A stretch of 51,778 nt of DNA from Oleidesulfovibrio sp964593925 (GCA_964593925.1 CAZQKM010000013.1:1-51778); one strand, 5' to 3'. Counted from the first letter of the stretch, positions 24,742 to 33,496 are shown. Notes: generated by a model from the sequence alone, not told the origin. A program made the numbers and translations.

Positions 24742-24939
24742 ATGGTTTTTTGTAACCAGCAGATAAGCATGCTCTTATCTTTTGCAGTATCGCCCAGGCG
24801 TATTCAATGGCAGAATATCCGCAGGGAGCTTGGTACGGCAGGCATTGTGTTTCCTTTCAGTTTGCCCTGTGCTGCTTGGAGTGAGGGCACTCGAGTTGTT
24901 TTGCCCGCACCAGACACATGGGGTGAAAGACCTGCATAG
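24742..24939 (+). CDS. possible 65-aa ORF, unknown
   Basis: ATG 24742 is preceded by GAGGGG at 7-nt spacing. The predicted peptide has a hydrophobic N-terminal stretch (ISMLLSFAV) and no recognised motif. It lies between two convergent genes and may be a chance frame. Confidence 0.18.
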   Translation: MVFCNQQISMLLSFAVSPRRIQWQNIRRELGTAGIVFPFSLPCAAWSEGTRVVLPAPDTWGERPA

Positions 24940-24955
24940 CACTCGGCAGGCCTCA

Positions 24956-24973
24956 AGCAGGATTGACCCTGCT
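24956..24973 (-). repeat. inverted repeat just after tex
   Basis: AGCAGG (24956-24961) and CCTGCT (24968-24973) pair with a 6-nt loop, starting 2 nt beyond the tex stop codon. No T-run follows on the minus strand, so it may only stabilise the mRNA end. Confidence 0.35.
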
Positions 24974-24975
24974 CA

Positions 24976-27156
24976 CTATTGCTCAACGCCCTTCATGCTC
25001 AAGCGAATACGTCTGCGTTCTTGGTCTACTTCTAGTACCTGTACCCTAACATGTTGGCGTACTTTTACCACCTCTGCGGGATTACTGACAAAGCTGTCAG
25101 CAAGCTGGCTGATATGTACAAGACCGTCTTGATGTACCCCCACATCCACAAAGGCACCAAATGCTGTGACGTTGGTGACAATGCCGGGTAGGAGCATGCC
25201 ATTTTGCAGATCCTCCAATGAGTGAACATCGGCATAGCGAAACGCTGTAAACGCCGGGCGTGGGTCTCTGCCGGGTTTTGCCAGCTCAAGCATGATGTCG
25301 CGTAATGTGGGCAACCCCGCAGTATCAGTAACATGGTCTTCTAGGCGGATGCTTTCACGCAAAGAGGCGTCTTGCATCAAGTTGGAAACGCCGCATCCAC
25401 ATTGGGCCGCCATATTTTCTACGAGGGCATAGCTTTCTGGATGCACTGCCGTGGCGTCAAGCGGGGTATCTGTATGCAGGGCACCATGAATGCGCAGAAA
25501 ACCTGCTGCCTGCTCATAGGCCTTGGGTCCCAGTCTGGGAACATCAAGCAGATCTTTACGGTGGGCAAAGGGGCCGTGCTGTGTCCTGTGGTGTACTATG
25601 TTGCGCGCCAGTGAAGGACCGAGACCGGAGACATACGCAAGTAATTCAGCACTGGCGGTATTAAGCTCAACCCCCACATGGTTTACGCAGGATATGACTG
25701 TCTGATCCAAAGCGCGTTTCAATCCGGGTTGATCCACATCATGCTGGTATTGGCCCACCCCAATGGCTTTGGGGTCTATCTTTACCAATTCTGCAAGGGG
25801 ATCCATTAGCCTACGGCCTATGGAAATTGCACCGCGTACAGTAAGATCATGATCTGGAAATTCGTTGCGTGCTGTTTCGGAAGCAGAATATACAGATGCC
25901 CCAGCTTCATCTACCAGGACAACGGTGATATGCTCAGCCAGTTGCAGATCTTTGACGAATGTTTCTGTTTCACGGCCAGCAGTGCCGTTACCCACGGCAA
26001 TGGCTTCTATACGAAATCGTTTGACCATATCCCGGATGTTATGTGCTGCATCTTGCGCACTGGTTGTACCGGTATGTGGAAAAATTGTCTGGTGGTGCAG
26101 GAGTGCGCCTTGCTCATCAAGGCAGACCGTTTTGACGCCGCTACGGAATCCCGGGTCCATACCCATGACACGTTTTTGTCCTAGTGGCGGGGCAAGTAGT
26201 AGGTCGCGCAGATTGGCGGCAAAGACGGCAATGGCTTGCGCTTCGGCTTGCTCGCGATAAAAGGCAAGAGTTTCTGTTTCCAGGCTGGGTATAAGTAAAC
26301 GCTTCCAGGCATCTTCCAGTGCAAGCAGCACATTGCCGGTATCTGTGTTTGGGCTGGTTGGCATATGCAATGGCACAGAGCGTTTCAAATGTCGGCGTTT
26401 GAGTTGGGTAATGCCTTCTGCATCATCTGGACGCAAACGTATGGAAAGCACGTCCTCACGTGCCCCGCGCAAGATGGCAAGCACTCTGTGACCTGCTGCA
26501 TGTCGGGCTGGCTCGGACCAGGCAAACCAGTCTCGAAATTTGGCCCCTTGCTCCTCTTTGCCTTTGCATACACGAGCCTGCAGTATTCCCTTGCGGCGAA
26601 AAAGAGCTCGTAGCTCTTGCCTTGTTGAAGCATCTTCGCTGAAGCGTTCAGCAATGATATCACGTGCACCGGCCAAAGATGCTTCCACATGGGGAACATC
26701 CTGGTTTTTGCTTGTTGGGGGGCAGACAAACCTGGCAGCATCCTGGATGGGAGAAATTCCTTGCTGACGCATTAAGATATCAGCCAGTGGTTCAAGTCCT
26801 CGTTCTCGAGCCATCTGGGCACGTGTACGGCGTTTTGGGCGGTAGGGCAGATACAGGTCTTCCAGTGCAACCAGAGAGGGGGCGTTGTGTATGGCTTGGG
26901 CCAACACAGATGTTAACTGGTCACGTTCGGTAAGTGAGGCCAGAATACTGTCGCGCCGGGCATCAAGAGCCCGTAAGCGCGTAAGCTCGTCGGCAATGGT
27001 AAGGATGAAGGTTTCATCCAGCCCGCCGGTGGCTTCTTTACGGTAACGACTGATGAAGGGCACGGTTGCACCGTCATCCAGCAATGTGATTGTTGCATCA
27101 GCCTGGGATGGTAGAATCTGACATTTTTTTGCCAGCTGTTGTGCGTATTTCTGCAT
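24976..27156 (-). CDS. tex: Tex-family RNA-binding protein
   Basis: This 726-aa bacterial Spt6 relative acts in transcription elongation and RNA binding. The helical N-terminal region opens MQKYAQQLAKKCQILPSQ and includes PFISRYRKEATGGLDE and DLYLPYRPKRRTRAQMARERG. A YqgF-like RNase H fold (GMDPGFRSGVKTV) is near residues 320-450, helix-hairpin-helix segments near 490-560, and an S1 domain at about 650-720 (PGIVTNVTAFGAFVDVGVHQDGLVHIS). Length is typical (700-780). It is transcribed alone; both neighbours are separated by over 300 bp. Confidence 0.94.
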   Translation of the reverse strand: MQKYAQQLAKKCQILPSQADATITLLDDGATVPFISRYRKEATGGLDETFILTIADELTRLRALDARRDSILASLTERDQLTSVLAQAIHNAPSLVALEDLYLPYRPKRRTRAQMARERGLEPLADILMRQQGISPIQDAARFVCPPTSKNQDVPHVEASLAGARDIIAERFSEDASTRQELRALFRRKGILQARVCKGKEEQGAKFRDWFAWSEPARHAAGHRVLAILRGAREDVLSIRLRPDDAEGITQLKRRHLKRSVPLHMPTSPNTDTGNVLLALEDAWKRLLIPSLETETLAFYREQAEAQAIAVFAANLRDLLLAPPLGQKRVMGMDPGFRSGVKTVCLDEQGALLHHQTIFPHTGTTSAQDAAHNIRDMVKRFRIEAIAVGNGTAGRETETFVKDLQLAEHITVVLVDEAGASVYSASETARNEFPDHDLTVRGAISIGRRLMDPLAELVKIDPKAIGVGQYQHDVDQPGLKRALDQTVISCVNHVGVELNTASAELLAYVSGLGPSLARNIVHHRTQHGPFAHRKDLLDVPRLGPKAYEQAAGFLRIHGALHTDTPLDATAVHPESYALVENMAAQCGCGVSNLMQDASLRESIRLEDHVTDTAGLPTLRDIMLELAKPGRDPRPAFTAFRYADVHSLEDLQNGMLLPGIVTNVTAFGAFVDVGVHQDGLVHISQLADSFVSNPAEVVKVRQHVRVQVLEVDQERRRIRLSMKGVEQ

Positions 27157-27555
27157 GGTAGGGTCCTGTGGTGGGTATGAACAGACAGCAGGGAACGTGA
27201 CTGTTGCAGGCGCGAATCTCGCGTCAGGCGCAGCTGAGTGGGATACCTGTTGTACGTCTATGGGGGTATATATTGTTACACATGCTTTCGGGATGACCGA
27301 AAAAGGCAGGAGGGTACAAAATACCGTTTAATACTAAGAATATCCTGCATCATCTGTTTTTGACAGGCAGATATTTTGCACACTTTCTGTTCTGAGGGCA
27401 AGATGCTTTCCCATGTCTGTGGCGGCTTTTGTGTATCTGCTCTGCGCCGGATTAGCGTGTAGAGGTTTTTTAAAACCACAAGATGTGGTCATGATTCGAG
27501 GAATATTCGAGTACGATAAAAAATGTACCTGCTGATACCACAAGTAGAAGCAGAA
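27157..27555. other. intergenic region upstream of tex
   Basis: In these 399 bp I find no credible gene. The right end holds the minus-strand terminator at 27470-27489 of the neighbouring unknown gene. The remainder should hold the tex promoter on the minus strand, but I see no well-spaced -35/-10 pair. Confidence 0.5.
27470..27489 (-). terminator. intrinsic terminator after the 146-aa gene
   Basis: On the minus strand ACCACA and TGTGGT form a perfect 6-bp stem with a TCT loop (27475-27489), followed by TTTT then A residues. It lies 67 bp past the stop codon at 27556. Confidence 0.55.
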
Positions 27556-27996
27556 TTAGATGTTGTTGCGTTGGTCAAGTCTGTGTTTGAAGTATGCACC
27601 GAGCATATTGCCCACGGCGTCTGTGGCTGTACTTTCCAAGCCGAGAGCGTACAGATCCTGTGCAATCTCCTGCTCCATTCGGGCAGACTCCATAAACATG
27701 AGGTACACAAGGCATAATGTCGCGTTATTTTCCTGTGTACCATCACATAAGAGCAATAGCTGTGCTTGGGGTACGGTTTCCTGCATACGCTGGGCAAACA
27801 TGGTTGCCCATTTTTCGTATATGGCGTCGGGAATGGTGGGCACCATACCGGAAAGCTGCTGTGCGGCACGGTTGTCTATGGAGGGTAAGGTCACGCTCAT
27901 GAATTCCTGTAGTGCGTCTTGGCGGCTGGGGCTGGCACGGTCAAAGCGCTCTAGCACAGTAGCAACAATGTGTTTTTGGATATCTTCATGGGTCAT
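27556..27996 (-). CDS. conserved-looking protein of unknown function, 146 aa
   Basis: This soluble, probably all-helical protein starts MTHEDIQKHIVATVLERFDR and is rich in Met, Gln and Ala with two cysteines (CDGTQ and CLVYLM). No signal peptide, membrane helix or metal motif is visible, and I do not recognise the family. AAGGAA precedes the ATG, and a terminator follows, so it looks like a real monocistronic gene. It lies between tex and tpx, which tells little. Confidence 0.65.
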   Translation of the reverse strand: MTHEDIQKHIVATVLERFDRASPSRQDALQEFMSVTLPSIDNRAAQQLSGMVPTIPDAIYEKWATMFAQRMQETVPQAQLLLLCDGTQENNATLCLVYLMFMESARMEQEIAQDLYALGLESTATDAVGNMLGAYFKHRLDQRNNI

Positions 27997-28072
27997 GGTG
28001 GTTCCTTACGGCAGAGAAAAAGAGAAACAAGGGGCAAATCAGCATAAAAGAAGATATGGGCATTGGAATTTT

Positions 28073-28102
28073 GCGAAAAGGCAGCCGAGACCGCCTTTTC
28101 GC
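28073..28102 (-). terminator. hairpin after tpx, possible terminator
   Basis: GCGAAAAGGC (28073-28082) and GCCTTTTCGC (28093-28102) form a perfect 10-bp stem with a 10-nt loop 14 bp past the tpx stop. On the minus strand it is followed by AAAATT rather than a T-run, so termination is plausible but not textbook. Confidence 0.45.
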
Positions 28103-28116
28103 GGGGGAAGTTATGC

Positions 28117-28632
28117 TTATAAGGCAGCCTTTACCGCTATAATAGCAATGTCGTAGTTTGGCTCAGTAGTAACTTCCGGTACGATTTCTTCGTGGACGAT
28201 GTTACCATTACGGTCCACAACAAATACAGCTCGACTGAGCAGACGCAACTCTTTGATGATAACTCCGTATGCCATGCCAAAGGACAGATCTTTGTGGTCA
28301 GACAGGGTTTCCACGGCAGTAATTCCTGCAGCACCACACCAGCGCTTTTGGGCAAAGGGCAGGTCTAAGCTGATAGTCAAAACGCATACATCACCACCAA
28401 GGGCGGTTGCCTCTTGGTTAAAACGACGTGTTTCCGTATCACACACAGGAGTATCAAGCGAAGGTACGGCGCTGATAATACATACTTTACCTGCATAGTC
28501 AGCCAATGTTTTTGGGGACAGATCATTGGCCAGCACTGTAAAGTCAGGGGCCTTGTCTCCTTTGTTTACAGCATTGCCAAGCAAAGTAAGGGGATTGCCT
28601 TTAAAAGTAATAATTCCGGTACGTTCATTCAT
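28117..28632 (-). CDS. tpx: thiol peroxidase Tpx
   Basis: This 171-aa atypical 2-Cys peroxiredoxin reduces hydrogen peroxide and alkyl peroxides using thioredoxin. The peroxidatic cysteine lies in VPSLDTPVCDTETRRFN and the resolving cysteine in KRWCGAAG. The start MNERTGIITF follows AAGGAG at 10-nt spacing; an upstream open extension of 21 codons is not conserved. It ends at a perfect hairpin. In an anaerobe such an enzyme handles oxygen exposure. Confidence 0.95.
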   Translation of the reverse strand: MNERTGIITFKGNPLTLLGNAVNKGDKAPDFTVLANDLSPKTLADYAGKVCIISAVPSLDTPVCDTETRRFNQEATALGGDVCVLTISLDLPFAQKRWCGAAGITAVETLSDHKDLSFGMAYGVIIKELRLLSRAVFVVDRNGNIVHEEIVPEVTTEPNYDIAIIAVKAAL

Positions 28633-28770
28633 TGGTTGTATTCTCCTTATGTTAGAGGCTGGAACCTTGCAGCATGGGTATACTATTATACGCATACGAA
28701 GAAGCCATGCAAGATTCTCGTGACATTATATAGTGTGATTCAGCTGGCAAGCGAGAGGCAATCAGATAGG

Positions 28771-29376
28771 TTAGTGGCCCATGAAGAAAGAAACGAGAAA
28801 AGGTACAGCCGTAGTCAAAAACATACCACTGAATACAGCAATGATACCGTATTTTTCTCCTGCAAAGCGTATGATTGTGGGTAGCGTGGTATCTATTGCC
28901 GTGGCACCGCCCCCGGCCACAGGGCCGAGTTTGCCAAAACACGTTATCAGGACAGGAGCCAGGAGCAGGGTCATCAGCTCTCGGATGATATTGGAAAGCA
29001 GGGCCACAGACCCAAGCACACTATCACCCATTTGTGCAATCATGATACTTGAAAGGCTGTAATACCCAAAGCCTACACCCACGGCCAGTACCTCACGTGT
29101 GGAGTAGCCGGTAATAAACGGTGAAACTGCCAGCGCGCCGGCAAAGGTCCCCAGCATAATACTCACAGGTACCAAGAGTACCCGTATGTGTAGCTCACGT
29201 AAAATACGCCAGCAACGGGTATCAAAACCGATACTTATGCCCACGATGAATAGCAGTGCGTATAATGCGTAACTAAGTAAGGTTTCGTTGCCCAAGATTG
29301 CAGGAGCTGTGCCGGTGCGGCCCATGACAATACCGGCAAGGAAAAAGCAGAGAATGGCTAGACTACTTTTCATCAA
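28771..29376 (-). CDS. LysO-type lysine exporter, C-terminal part
   Basis: This 201-aa membrane protein corresponds to the C-terminal two-thirds of the LysO (YbjE, DUF340) lysine exporter. About six hydrophobic segments are visible, including SLAILCFFLAGIVMG and ALYALLFIVGISIGFD, and the conserved GVGFGYYSLSSIMIAQ and NIIRELMTLLLAPV. It begins inside the end of the preceding gene (14-bp overlap), so the two parts should be translated together and assemble. E. coli LysO is one protein of about 300 aa; the split form is complete, with no sign of decay. Confidence 0.8.
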   Translation of the reverse strand: MMKSSLAILCFFLAGIVMGRTGTAPAILGNETLLSYALYALLFIVGISIGFDTRCWRILRELHIRVLLVPVSIMLGTFAGALAVSPFITGYSTREVLAVGVGFGYYSLSSIMIAQMGDSVLGSVALLSNIIRELMTLLLAPVLITCFGKLGPVAGGGATAIDTTLPTIIRFAGEKYGIIAVFSGMFLTTAVPFLVSFFMGH

Positions 29377-29650
29377 AACGTCCTTTGAGGAAAAAGCGTT
29401 CTAGTCCCCATACCCCAAGTCCACTGCCAATGACACATGCAGAGCTGATGAGCAGAGCCTTCAGGCCAATGGTACCGGCTTGCGTTACAACAGTGTCATC
29501 AAGCCCAAGGGAGACACCCAGCAGAAAAAGCAGCGCATAAATGGCCCACATGGTCAGTTTATCCACAATAGGCAACACATTACCGCGCGTACGCAAAATA
29601 AATCCCACCAGTATGCCCAGCACGATCCAACCTACTTCAGGTGTCAGCAT
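29363..29650 (-). CDS. LysO-type lysine exporter, N-terminal part
   Basis: This 95-aa protein has three hydrophobic helices (GWIVLGILVGFIL, LTMWAIYALLFLLGVSLGLD and LLISSACVIGSGLGVW) and matches the N-terminal third of LysO. Its last 14 bp overlap the start of the larger partner. Both halves repeat the motif YALLFLLGVSLG / YALLFIVGISIG, showing the internal duplication of this transporter family. Confidence 0.75.
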   Translation of the reverse strand: MLTPEVGWIVLGILVGFILRTRGNVLPIVDKLTMWAIYALLFLLGVSLGLDDTVVTQAGTIGLKALLISSACVIGSGLGVWGLERFFLKGRFDEK

Positions 29651-29778
29651 ATGTTATTCCGTTTACTTGGAGAAGCATATTTCGGTAGTACCAGAGGTGA
29701 CAATTACAGGCTGTTTACCAGTGAAATATACAGCAGCACTCCCTTATTCCGATGAGGGGTGAGGACAAGATAGGTACA

Positions 29779-29811
29779 TCGGGCTAAAGACCATTGTGAT
29801 CTTTAACCCGA
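29779..29811 (-). repeat. 12-bp hairpin after mlaA
   Basis: TCGGGCTAAAGA (29779-29790) and TCTTTAACCCGA (29800-29811) pair with one mismatch that is a G-U pair in minus-strand RNA. It begins 7 bp past the mlaA stop. No T-run follows; probably the 3' boundary of the mla transcript. Confidence 0.5.
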
Positions 29812-29817
29812 CATGGA

Positions 29818-30672
29818 TTATCGGTCGACCTTATTTCGCTGCATCTGGATATAGGCATCGCGAATAGCAGTGTAGGGTTCTAAAGCAGGTGCTTTGATTG
29901 CCATGTAGTTTTCGTACAATATGCCGAACCTGTTGAGCTCTCTGTAGCCTTCAAGGGCAAAACCATGCCACATAGGAGTGAGATAATACAGAGGGTGGGC
30001 CAATACGTCGACTAATAAGCCGCCGGTATCACGTAACGTAGAAGGGCCAAGGAAAGGCCAGACAATATAAAAACCTTCACCGGCTCCCCATACGCCAAGC
30101 GTCTGCCCAAAGTCTTCCTTATCAGGATCCACAACAGGCTTTTTTACACTCGAAGGCTTCATAAGCCCCCCCAAGCCAACGGTACTGTCTATAATAAAGC
30201 GTGATGTCTCAACGCCGGCAGCACGAAATTTACCCTGTAGCAAGCAATTGAGAAAACGTATGGGATAGGCGATATTATGAAAAAAATTAGTAGTTCCGGC
30301 GCGTAATTCTTCCGGTGTGATGTAGGCGTATCCTCTCCAGATGGGATCAGCCAGCTTGGTATAGAAACCGTCGTTGAAGTTAAACCAGAAACGATTCCAA
30401 CCTTCAAGAGGGTCTGCCACTTGCGCTGTTGTGGAGGTATCCATACTGTAATCGTCAAAATCCGCGTCGGCTTGCTCATTATATGCAATACGCAGAAATT
30501 CGACTTCCTTTTGGGCAAGCGCTACATCTTGGGCATCAGGCGTGTACTGTGCTTTGGCAAGGAGGGTAGGTGTACTAGGCATTTCTGCAGAGAGTGGTGC
30601 GGCATGCGCTGCACAGACAGAGGCCAGTAACAAGCTAACTCCTCCAATAGACTCCAGTAATTTTTTTTTCAT
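29818..30672 (-). CDS. mlaA: MlaA/VacJ-family outer-membrane phospholipid transport protein
   Basis: This 284-aa protein belongs to MlaA, the outer-membrane component that removes misplaced phospholipids from the outer leaflet and hands them to MlaC. Family signatures are DPLEGWNRFWFNFNDGFY, FLNCLLQGKFRAAGVETSRF, STVGLGGLMKP and DFGQTLGVWGAGEGFYIVWP. The N-terminus is a signal peptide. Unlike E. coli MlaA it lacks a clear lipobox: the single cysteine sits in LASVCAAHA, and AHA-A looks like a signal peptidase I site. It is last in the mla set, 39 bp after mlaC. Confidence 0.9.
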   Translation of the reverse strand: MKKKLLESIGGVSLLLASVCAAHAAPLSAEMPSTPTLLAKAQYTPDAQDVALAQKEVEFLRIAYNEQADADFDDYSMDTSTTAQVADPLEGWNRFWFNFNDGFYTKLADPIWRGYAYITPEELRAGTTNFFHNIAYPIRFLNCLLQGKFRAAGVETSRFIIDSTVGLGGLMKPSSVKKPVVDPDKEDFGQTLGVWGAGEGFYIVWPFLGPSTLRDTGGLLVDVLAHPLYYLTPMWHGFALEGYRELNRFGILYENYMAIKAPALEPYTAIRDAYIQMQRNKVDR

Positions 30673-30711
30673 ACGCGCCTCCTACAGACTGCCCGCGTAA
30701 GGATTGGTGAT

Positions 30712-31368
30712 TTACTCGCCCACAACCTGGTTTTTTTGCAGGTCTTGTGCCTTGGCCTTGATTCTGGCGATGATCTGGTCAGGGCTTTCCTTACGGAACA
30801 ATTCATGAAACTGAGTACGATAATTTTTTACCAGACTGATCCCTTCGATCAGGACATCATAGACCACCCAGCCCTGCTTTTTCAGCATCCGATAACTCAC
30901 TGGTACTTTTTTATCCTGCAATATGACAAAGGTGTTGACTTCGACCCTTCTCGCATCAGAGGAAAGACGCTCGCCGGCATACTCTACACTTTCACCATGG
31001 TAGCTCTCAAGCTTGTCAAGGTATGAGGTACGCAGGAGCGTGGCAAAAGCGTCAGCGAACCGTGTTTGCTGGTCTTCGTTAAAAGTCCGCCAGCGAGGGC
31101 CCACAGTCCGCATGGAAAATTCTTTAAAATCAAAGATATTACGGAGAAGAGCTTCGATTTTTGCTTTAACGACAGGACGTGTGGAGCTATCGTCAAATTC
31201 ACTGGAGGCAAGCAGGGTTATGATGCCATTGACATTACCCTGTAAAGCCATGCGGGCTTCCTCTCCAGGAGGGGCAGCCATGGTGGGCGAGTTGGCAAAA
31301 AGCAACAAGCTGGCGCTGAGTACCATGGCGGCAATACACAAGCAGAGGCAATACTGTAATCTGTTCAT
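30712..31368 (-). CDS. mlaC: MlaC-family periplasmic phospholipid carrier
   Basis: This 218-aa exported protein shuttles phospholipid between MlaA and the inner-membrane MlaFED complex. A signal peptide (about 1-32, ending TMAAPP) is followed by the MlaC/Ttg2 domain with FDFKEFSMRTVGPRWRTFNEDQ, YLDKLESYHGE and WVVYDVLIEGISLVKNYRTQF. It starts 3 bp after mlaD, consistent with coupled translation. Confidence 0.92.
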   Translation of the reverse strand: MNRLQYCLCLCIAAMVLSASLLLFANSPTMAAPPGEEARMALQGNVNGIITLLASSEFDDSSTRPVVKAKIEALLRNIFDFKEFSMRTVGPRWRTFNEDQQTRFADAFATLLRTSYLDKLESYHGESVEYAGERLSSDARRVEVNTFVILQDKKVPVSYRMLKKQGWVVYDVLIEGISLVKNYRTQFHELFRKESPDQIIARIKAKAQDLQKNQVVGE

Positions 31369-31371
31369 ATA

Positions 31372-31818
31372 CTATACCTTCCCAAAAATATATTGACTGA
31401 TAAGCTCCTCAATGTCCAAGGGAGATTCTGTTTCTGTAATTTCGTCACCGTCTTTTAACAGGTCCATGGAGCCGCCTGGCGTTAGCTTCAGATATTTGTC
31501 ACCGATAATTCCGCTGGTTTTTACCGAAGCAATGGTATCTTCAGTGAGCGTGATGTCAGGGCGCAAGAAAATATCCACTACTGCAACGCCGTCAAGCTGA
31601 TCTAGGGTGATGGCACTAACCTTACCCACAGGTACTCCTGAAATTTCAACATCGGCACCGACCCGCAGACCGGTTACAGAGGTAAAACGGGCTTGCACGG
31701 TATAGCCGTCACTAGGAAAGATTTCCATCTTACCCAATTTTATGGTGACATACCCAAGACAGAGTAAGCCGATAAGCACAAAAATGCCGACAGATGTCTC
31801 TTTTGAATATTTGCTCAT
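31372..31818 (-). CDS. mlaD: MlaD-family MCE-domain protein
   Basis: This 148-aa protein has one N-terminal membrane helix (GIFVLIGLLCLGYVTIKLG) and one MCE domain (about 38-120, with FTSVTGLRVGADVEISGVPVGKV). MlaD forms a hexameric periplasmic ring on the MlaFE transporter that binds lipid. Length fits the single-MCE type. It lies 32 bp after mlaF. Confidence 0.94.
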   Translation of the reverse strand: MSKYSKETSVGIFVLIGLLCLGYVTIKLGKMEIFPSDGYTVQARFTSVTGLRVGADVEISGVPVGKVSAITLDQLDGVAVVDIFLRPDITLTEDTIASVKTSGIIGDKYLKLTPGGSMDLLKDGDEITETESPLDIEELISQYIFGKV

Positions 31819-31850
31819 GCAATTCTCGCGATGCGTTGGATGGTTGAAAT

Positions 31851-32672
31851 TTATTTGTCAAGCCACTCTGTGAGTGCTCTTCGTACCTCTTCATCAAGGG
31901 GGGCCTCAACGATACGTTGCGTACCGGGATTACGGTCAAGGAATTGCCGCAAAAAGGGATCAGTGGTTTTTTGAAGTGTATCACAACCACCGGCATATGC
32001 GACACGTCGATCATTTAGGACCAGTACATAGTCTGCAATACTGTCAAGGCTTTCAAGGTCATGACTGACGACCACTGTGGTCATATGAGGAAAACGCTTT
32101 TGCATATCAAGCAGGAGCGCATCCATCTGCGCAGCATTGATGGGATCAAGGCCTGATGTCGGTTCGTCACAAAGCAAGATGGGCGGGTCCATGACAATGG
32201 CTCGGGCCAGACCTGCACGTTTGCGCATACCGCCTGAAAGCTGCCCCGGATAGTAATGGGCAAAGTCAGCAAGCCCTACTAAAGACAACTTGTGATGAAC
32301 AAGAGAGCGTATGGTATCGCGATCCAGTGTGGTATGTTCCACAAGAGGAAGCGCAACATTTTCATATAATGAAAGCGAGCCCAGTAAAGCCCCGTCTTGA
32401 AACAACACGCCCATTCTACGCCGCAGTCTTCTGAAATTTTTCCCAGAAAGGGCAAACAGGTCTTTACCACCCAACAGTATCCGTCCTTGCATTGGACGGT
32501 TAAGCCCCAGGATATGACGCAGCAATGTGGATTTACCACAGCCAGAACCGCCGAGAATTACAGAAATTTTTCCTGCGGGCAGGGTGGCATCTACTGCATC
32601 AAGTATCACTGTGTCATCATAACCCGCTTGCAACGCCTCAAGGCGAATATCCCACATTTGCGCATTACTCAT
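31851..32672 (-). CDS. mlaF: MlaF-family ABC ATPase
   Basis: This 273-aa ATPase powers the Mla lipid transporter. Walker A is LGGSGCGKSTLLRH, the signature LSGGMRKRAGLARAI and Walker B PILLCDEPTSGLDP, with VVSHDLESL as the switch region. The C-terminal tail past residue 240 (DEEVRRALTEWLDK) is as in other MlaF proteins. The start MSNAQMWDIRL is 8 bp after mlaE and preceded by TAGGAA. No separate mlaB (STAS) gene is present. Confidence 0.94.
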   Translation of the reverse strand: MSNAQMWDIRLEALQAGYDDTVILDAVDATLPAGKISVILGGSGCGKSTLLRHILGLNRPMQGRILLGGKDLFALSGKNFRRLRRRMGVLFQDGALLGSLSLYENVALPLVEHTTLDRDTIRSLVHHKLSLVGLADFAHYYPGQLSGGMRKRAGLARAIVMDPPILLCDEPTSGLDPINAAQMDALLLDMQKRFPHMTTVVVSHDLESLDSIADYVLVLNDRRVAYAGGCDTLQKTTDPFLRQFLDRNPGTQRIVEAPLDEEVRRALTEWLDK

Positions 32673-32680
32673 GGCTATTC

Positions 32681-33496
32681 CTATAAGAGAAAAGAGGTGA
32701 CGATATAGTCTGCCACAAGCACAAGCACACAAGACATGACCACAGCAGAAGTGGTGGCATTGCTAACCCCTTCTGGCCCCATGCCGTCTTTACGCATGTG
32801 TGTAAAATAACCGTTGTAGCAACTGATTGTAGAGACAATAAGTGCAAACACGATAGACTTTACAAAGCTGCCGCTGACATCGGCCCAGTTGACCATAGAG
32901 TCAATACGGTAAAAGTAAATACCGGAGTTGACACCAAGTAACATAACACCTGTCAGATAGCCACCAATGATGCCAATAGTGTTAAACAGCGCAGTAAGCA
33001 CGGGAAAGACAATAAGTGAGGCAATGACACGCGGCGTAACCAGGTAGCCCATCGAGGGTACATCCATAACCTCAAGCGCGTCAATTTGATCAGTGATGCG
33101 CATGACCCCTATTTCTGCAGCCATGGCAGAGCCTGCCCGCCCTATGACCATGATGGCTGTAAGCACGGGGCCAAGTTCTCGAATGAGGGTAAGGGCCACT
33201 GCGCCACCGAGCATTCCCACCGATCCAAACTGGACCAGTGTATAGTAGCCCTGCAGGCCAAGCACCATGCCGGTAAAAATAGCGATGAGAGCAATAACAG
33301 CCAATGATTTTGAACCGATAAAGTGGATCTGGTGTATGACTTTTGCAGAAAGACGCGATGCAATGAATGTATGCCGCACTGCATCAAGAAAAAAGAGAAC
33401 AATGGCCCCCATTTCGTCGATAAAGCGGCATGCTGCCCCGCCCAGTTGCTGCAGGGGGCCTGTGCGGCGAGGTATGTGTGATGAGTGTGTGTTCAT
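32681..33496 (-). CDS. mlaE: MlaE-family ABC permease
   Basis: This 271-aa membrane protein is the permease of the Mla complex, with about five helices. Family signatures are FTGMVLGLQGYYTLVQFG, LIRELGPVLTAIMVIGRAGSAMAAEIGVM (seen in shorter pieces) and GYLVTPRVIASLIVFPVL. The ATG 33496 has a poor ribosome-binding site; a TTG 19 codons upstream is an alternative. It is first of the mla set, 84 bp after the SPOR gene. Confidence 0.92.
   Translation of the reverse strand: MNTHSSHIPRRTGPLQQLGGAACRFIDEMGAIVLFFLDAVRHTFIASRLSAKVIHQIHFIGSKSLAVIALIAIFTGMVLGLQGYYTLVQFGSVGMLGGAVALTLIRELGPVLTAIMVIGRAGSAMAAEIGVMRITDQIDALEVMDVPSMGYLVTPRVIASLIVFPVLTALFNTIGIIGGYLTGVMLLGVNSGIYFYRIDSMVNWADVSGSFVKSIVFALIVSTISCYNGYFTHMRKDGMGPEGVSNATTSAVVMSCVLVLVADYIVTSFLL

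Larger units (their letters stand above)
24671..24975. other. intergenic region between acyl-CoA synthetase and tex
   Basis: These 305 bp lie between convergent genes. A 65-codon frame (24742-24939) is listed separately. A 6-bp GAGCAA/TTGCTC hairpin lies near 24675-24700 and a perfect AGCAGG/CCTGCT hairpin at 24956-24973, 2 nt past the tex stop on the minus strand; neither has a T-run, so termination is not obvious. Confidence 0.5.

Noticed and set aside
29363..29376. Frameshifted pseudogene of a LysO exporter
   Set aside because: Both parts have complete motifs and a clean 14-bp start/stop overlap, which fits a natural two-gene form better than decay.
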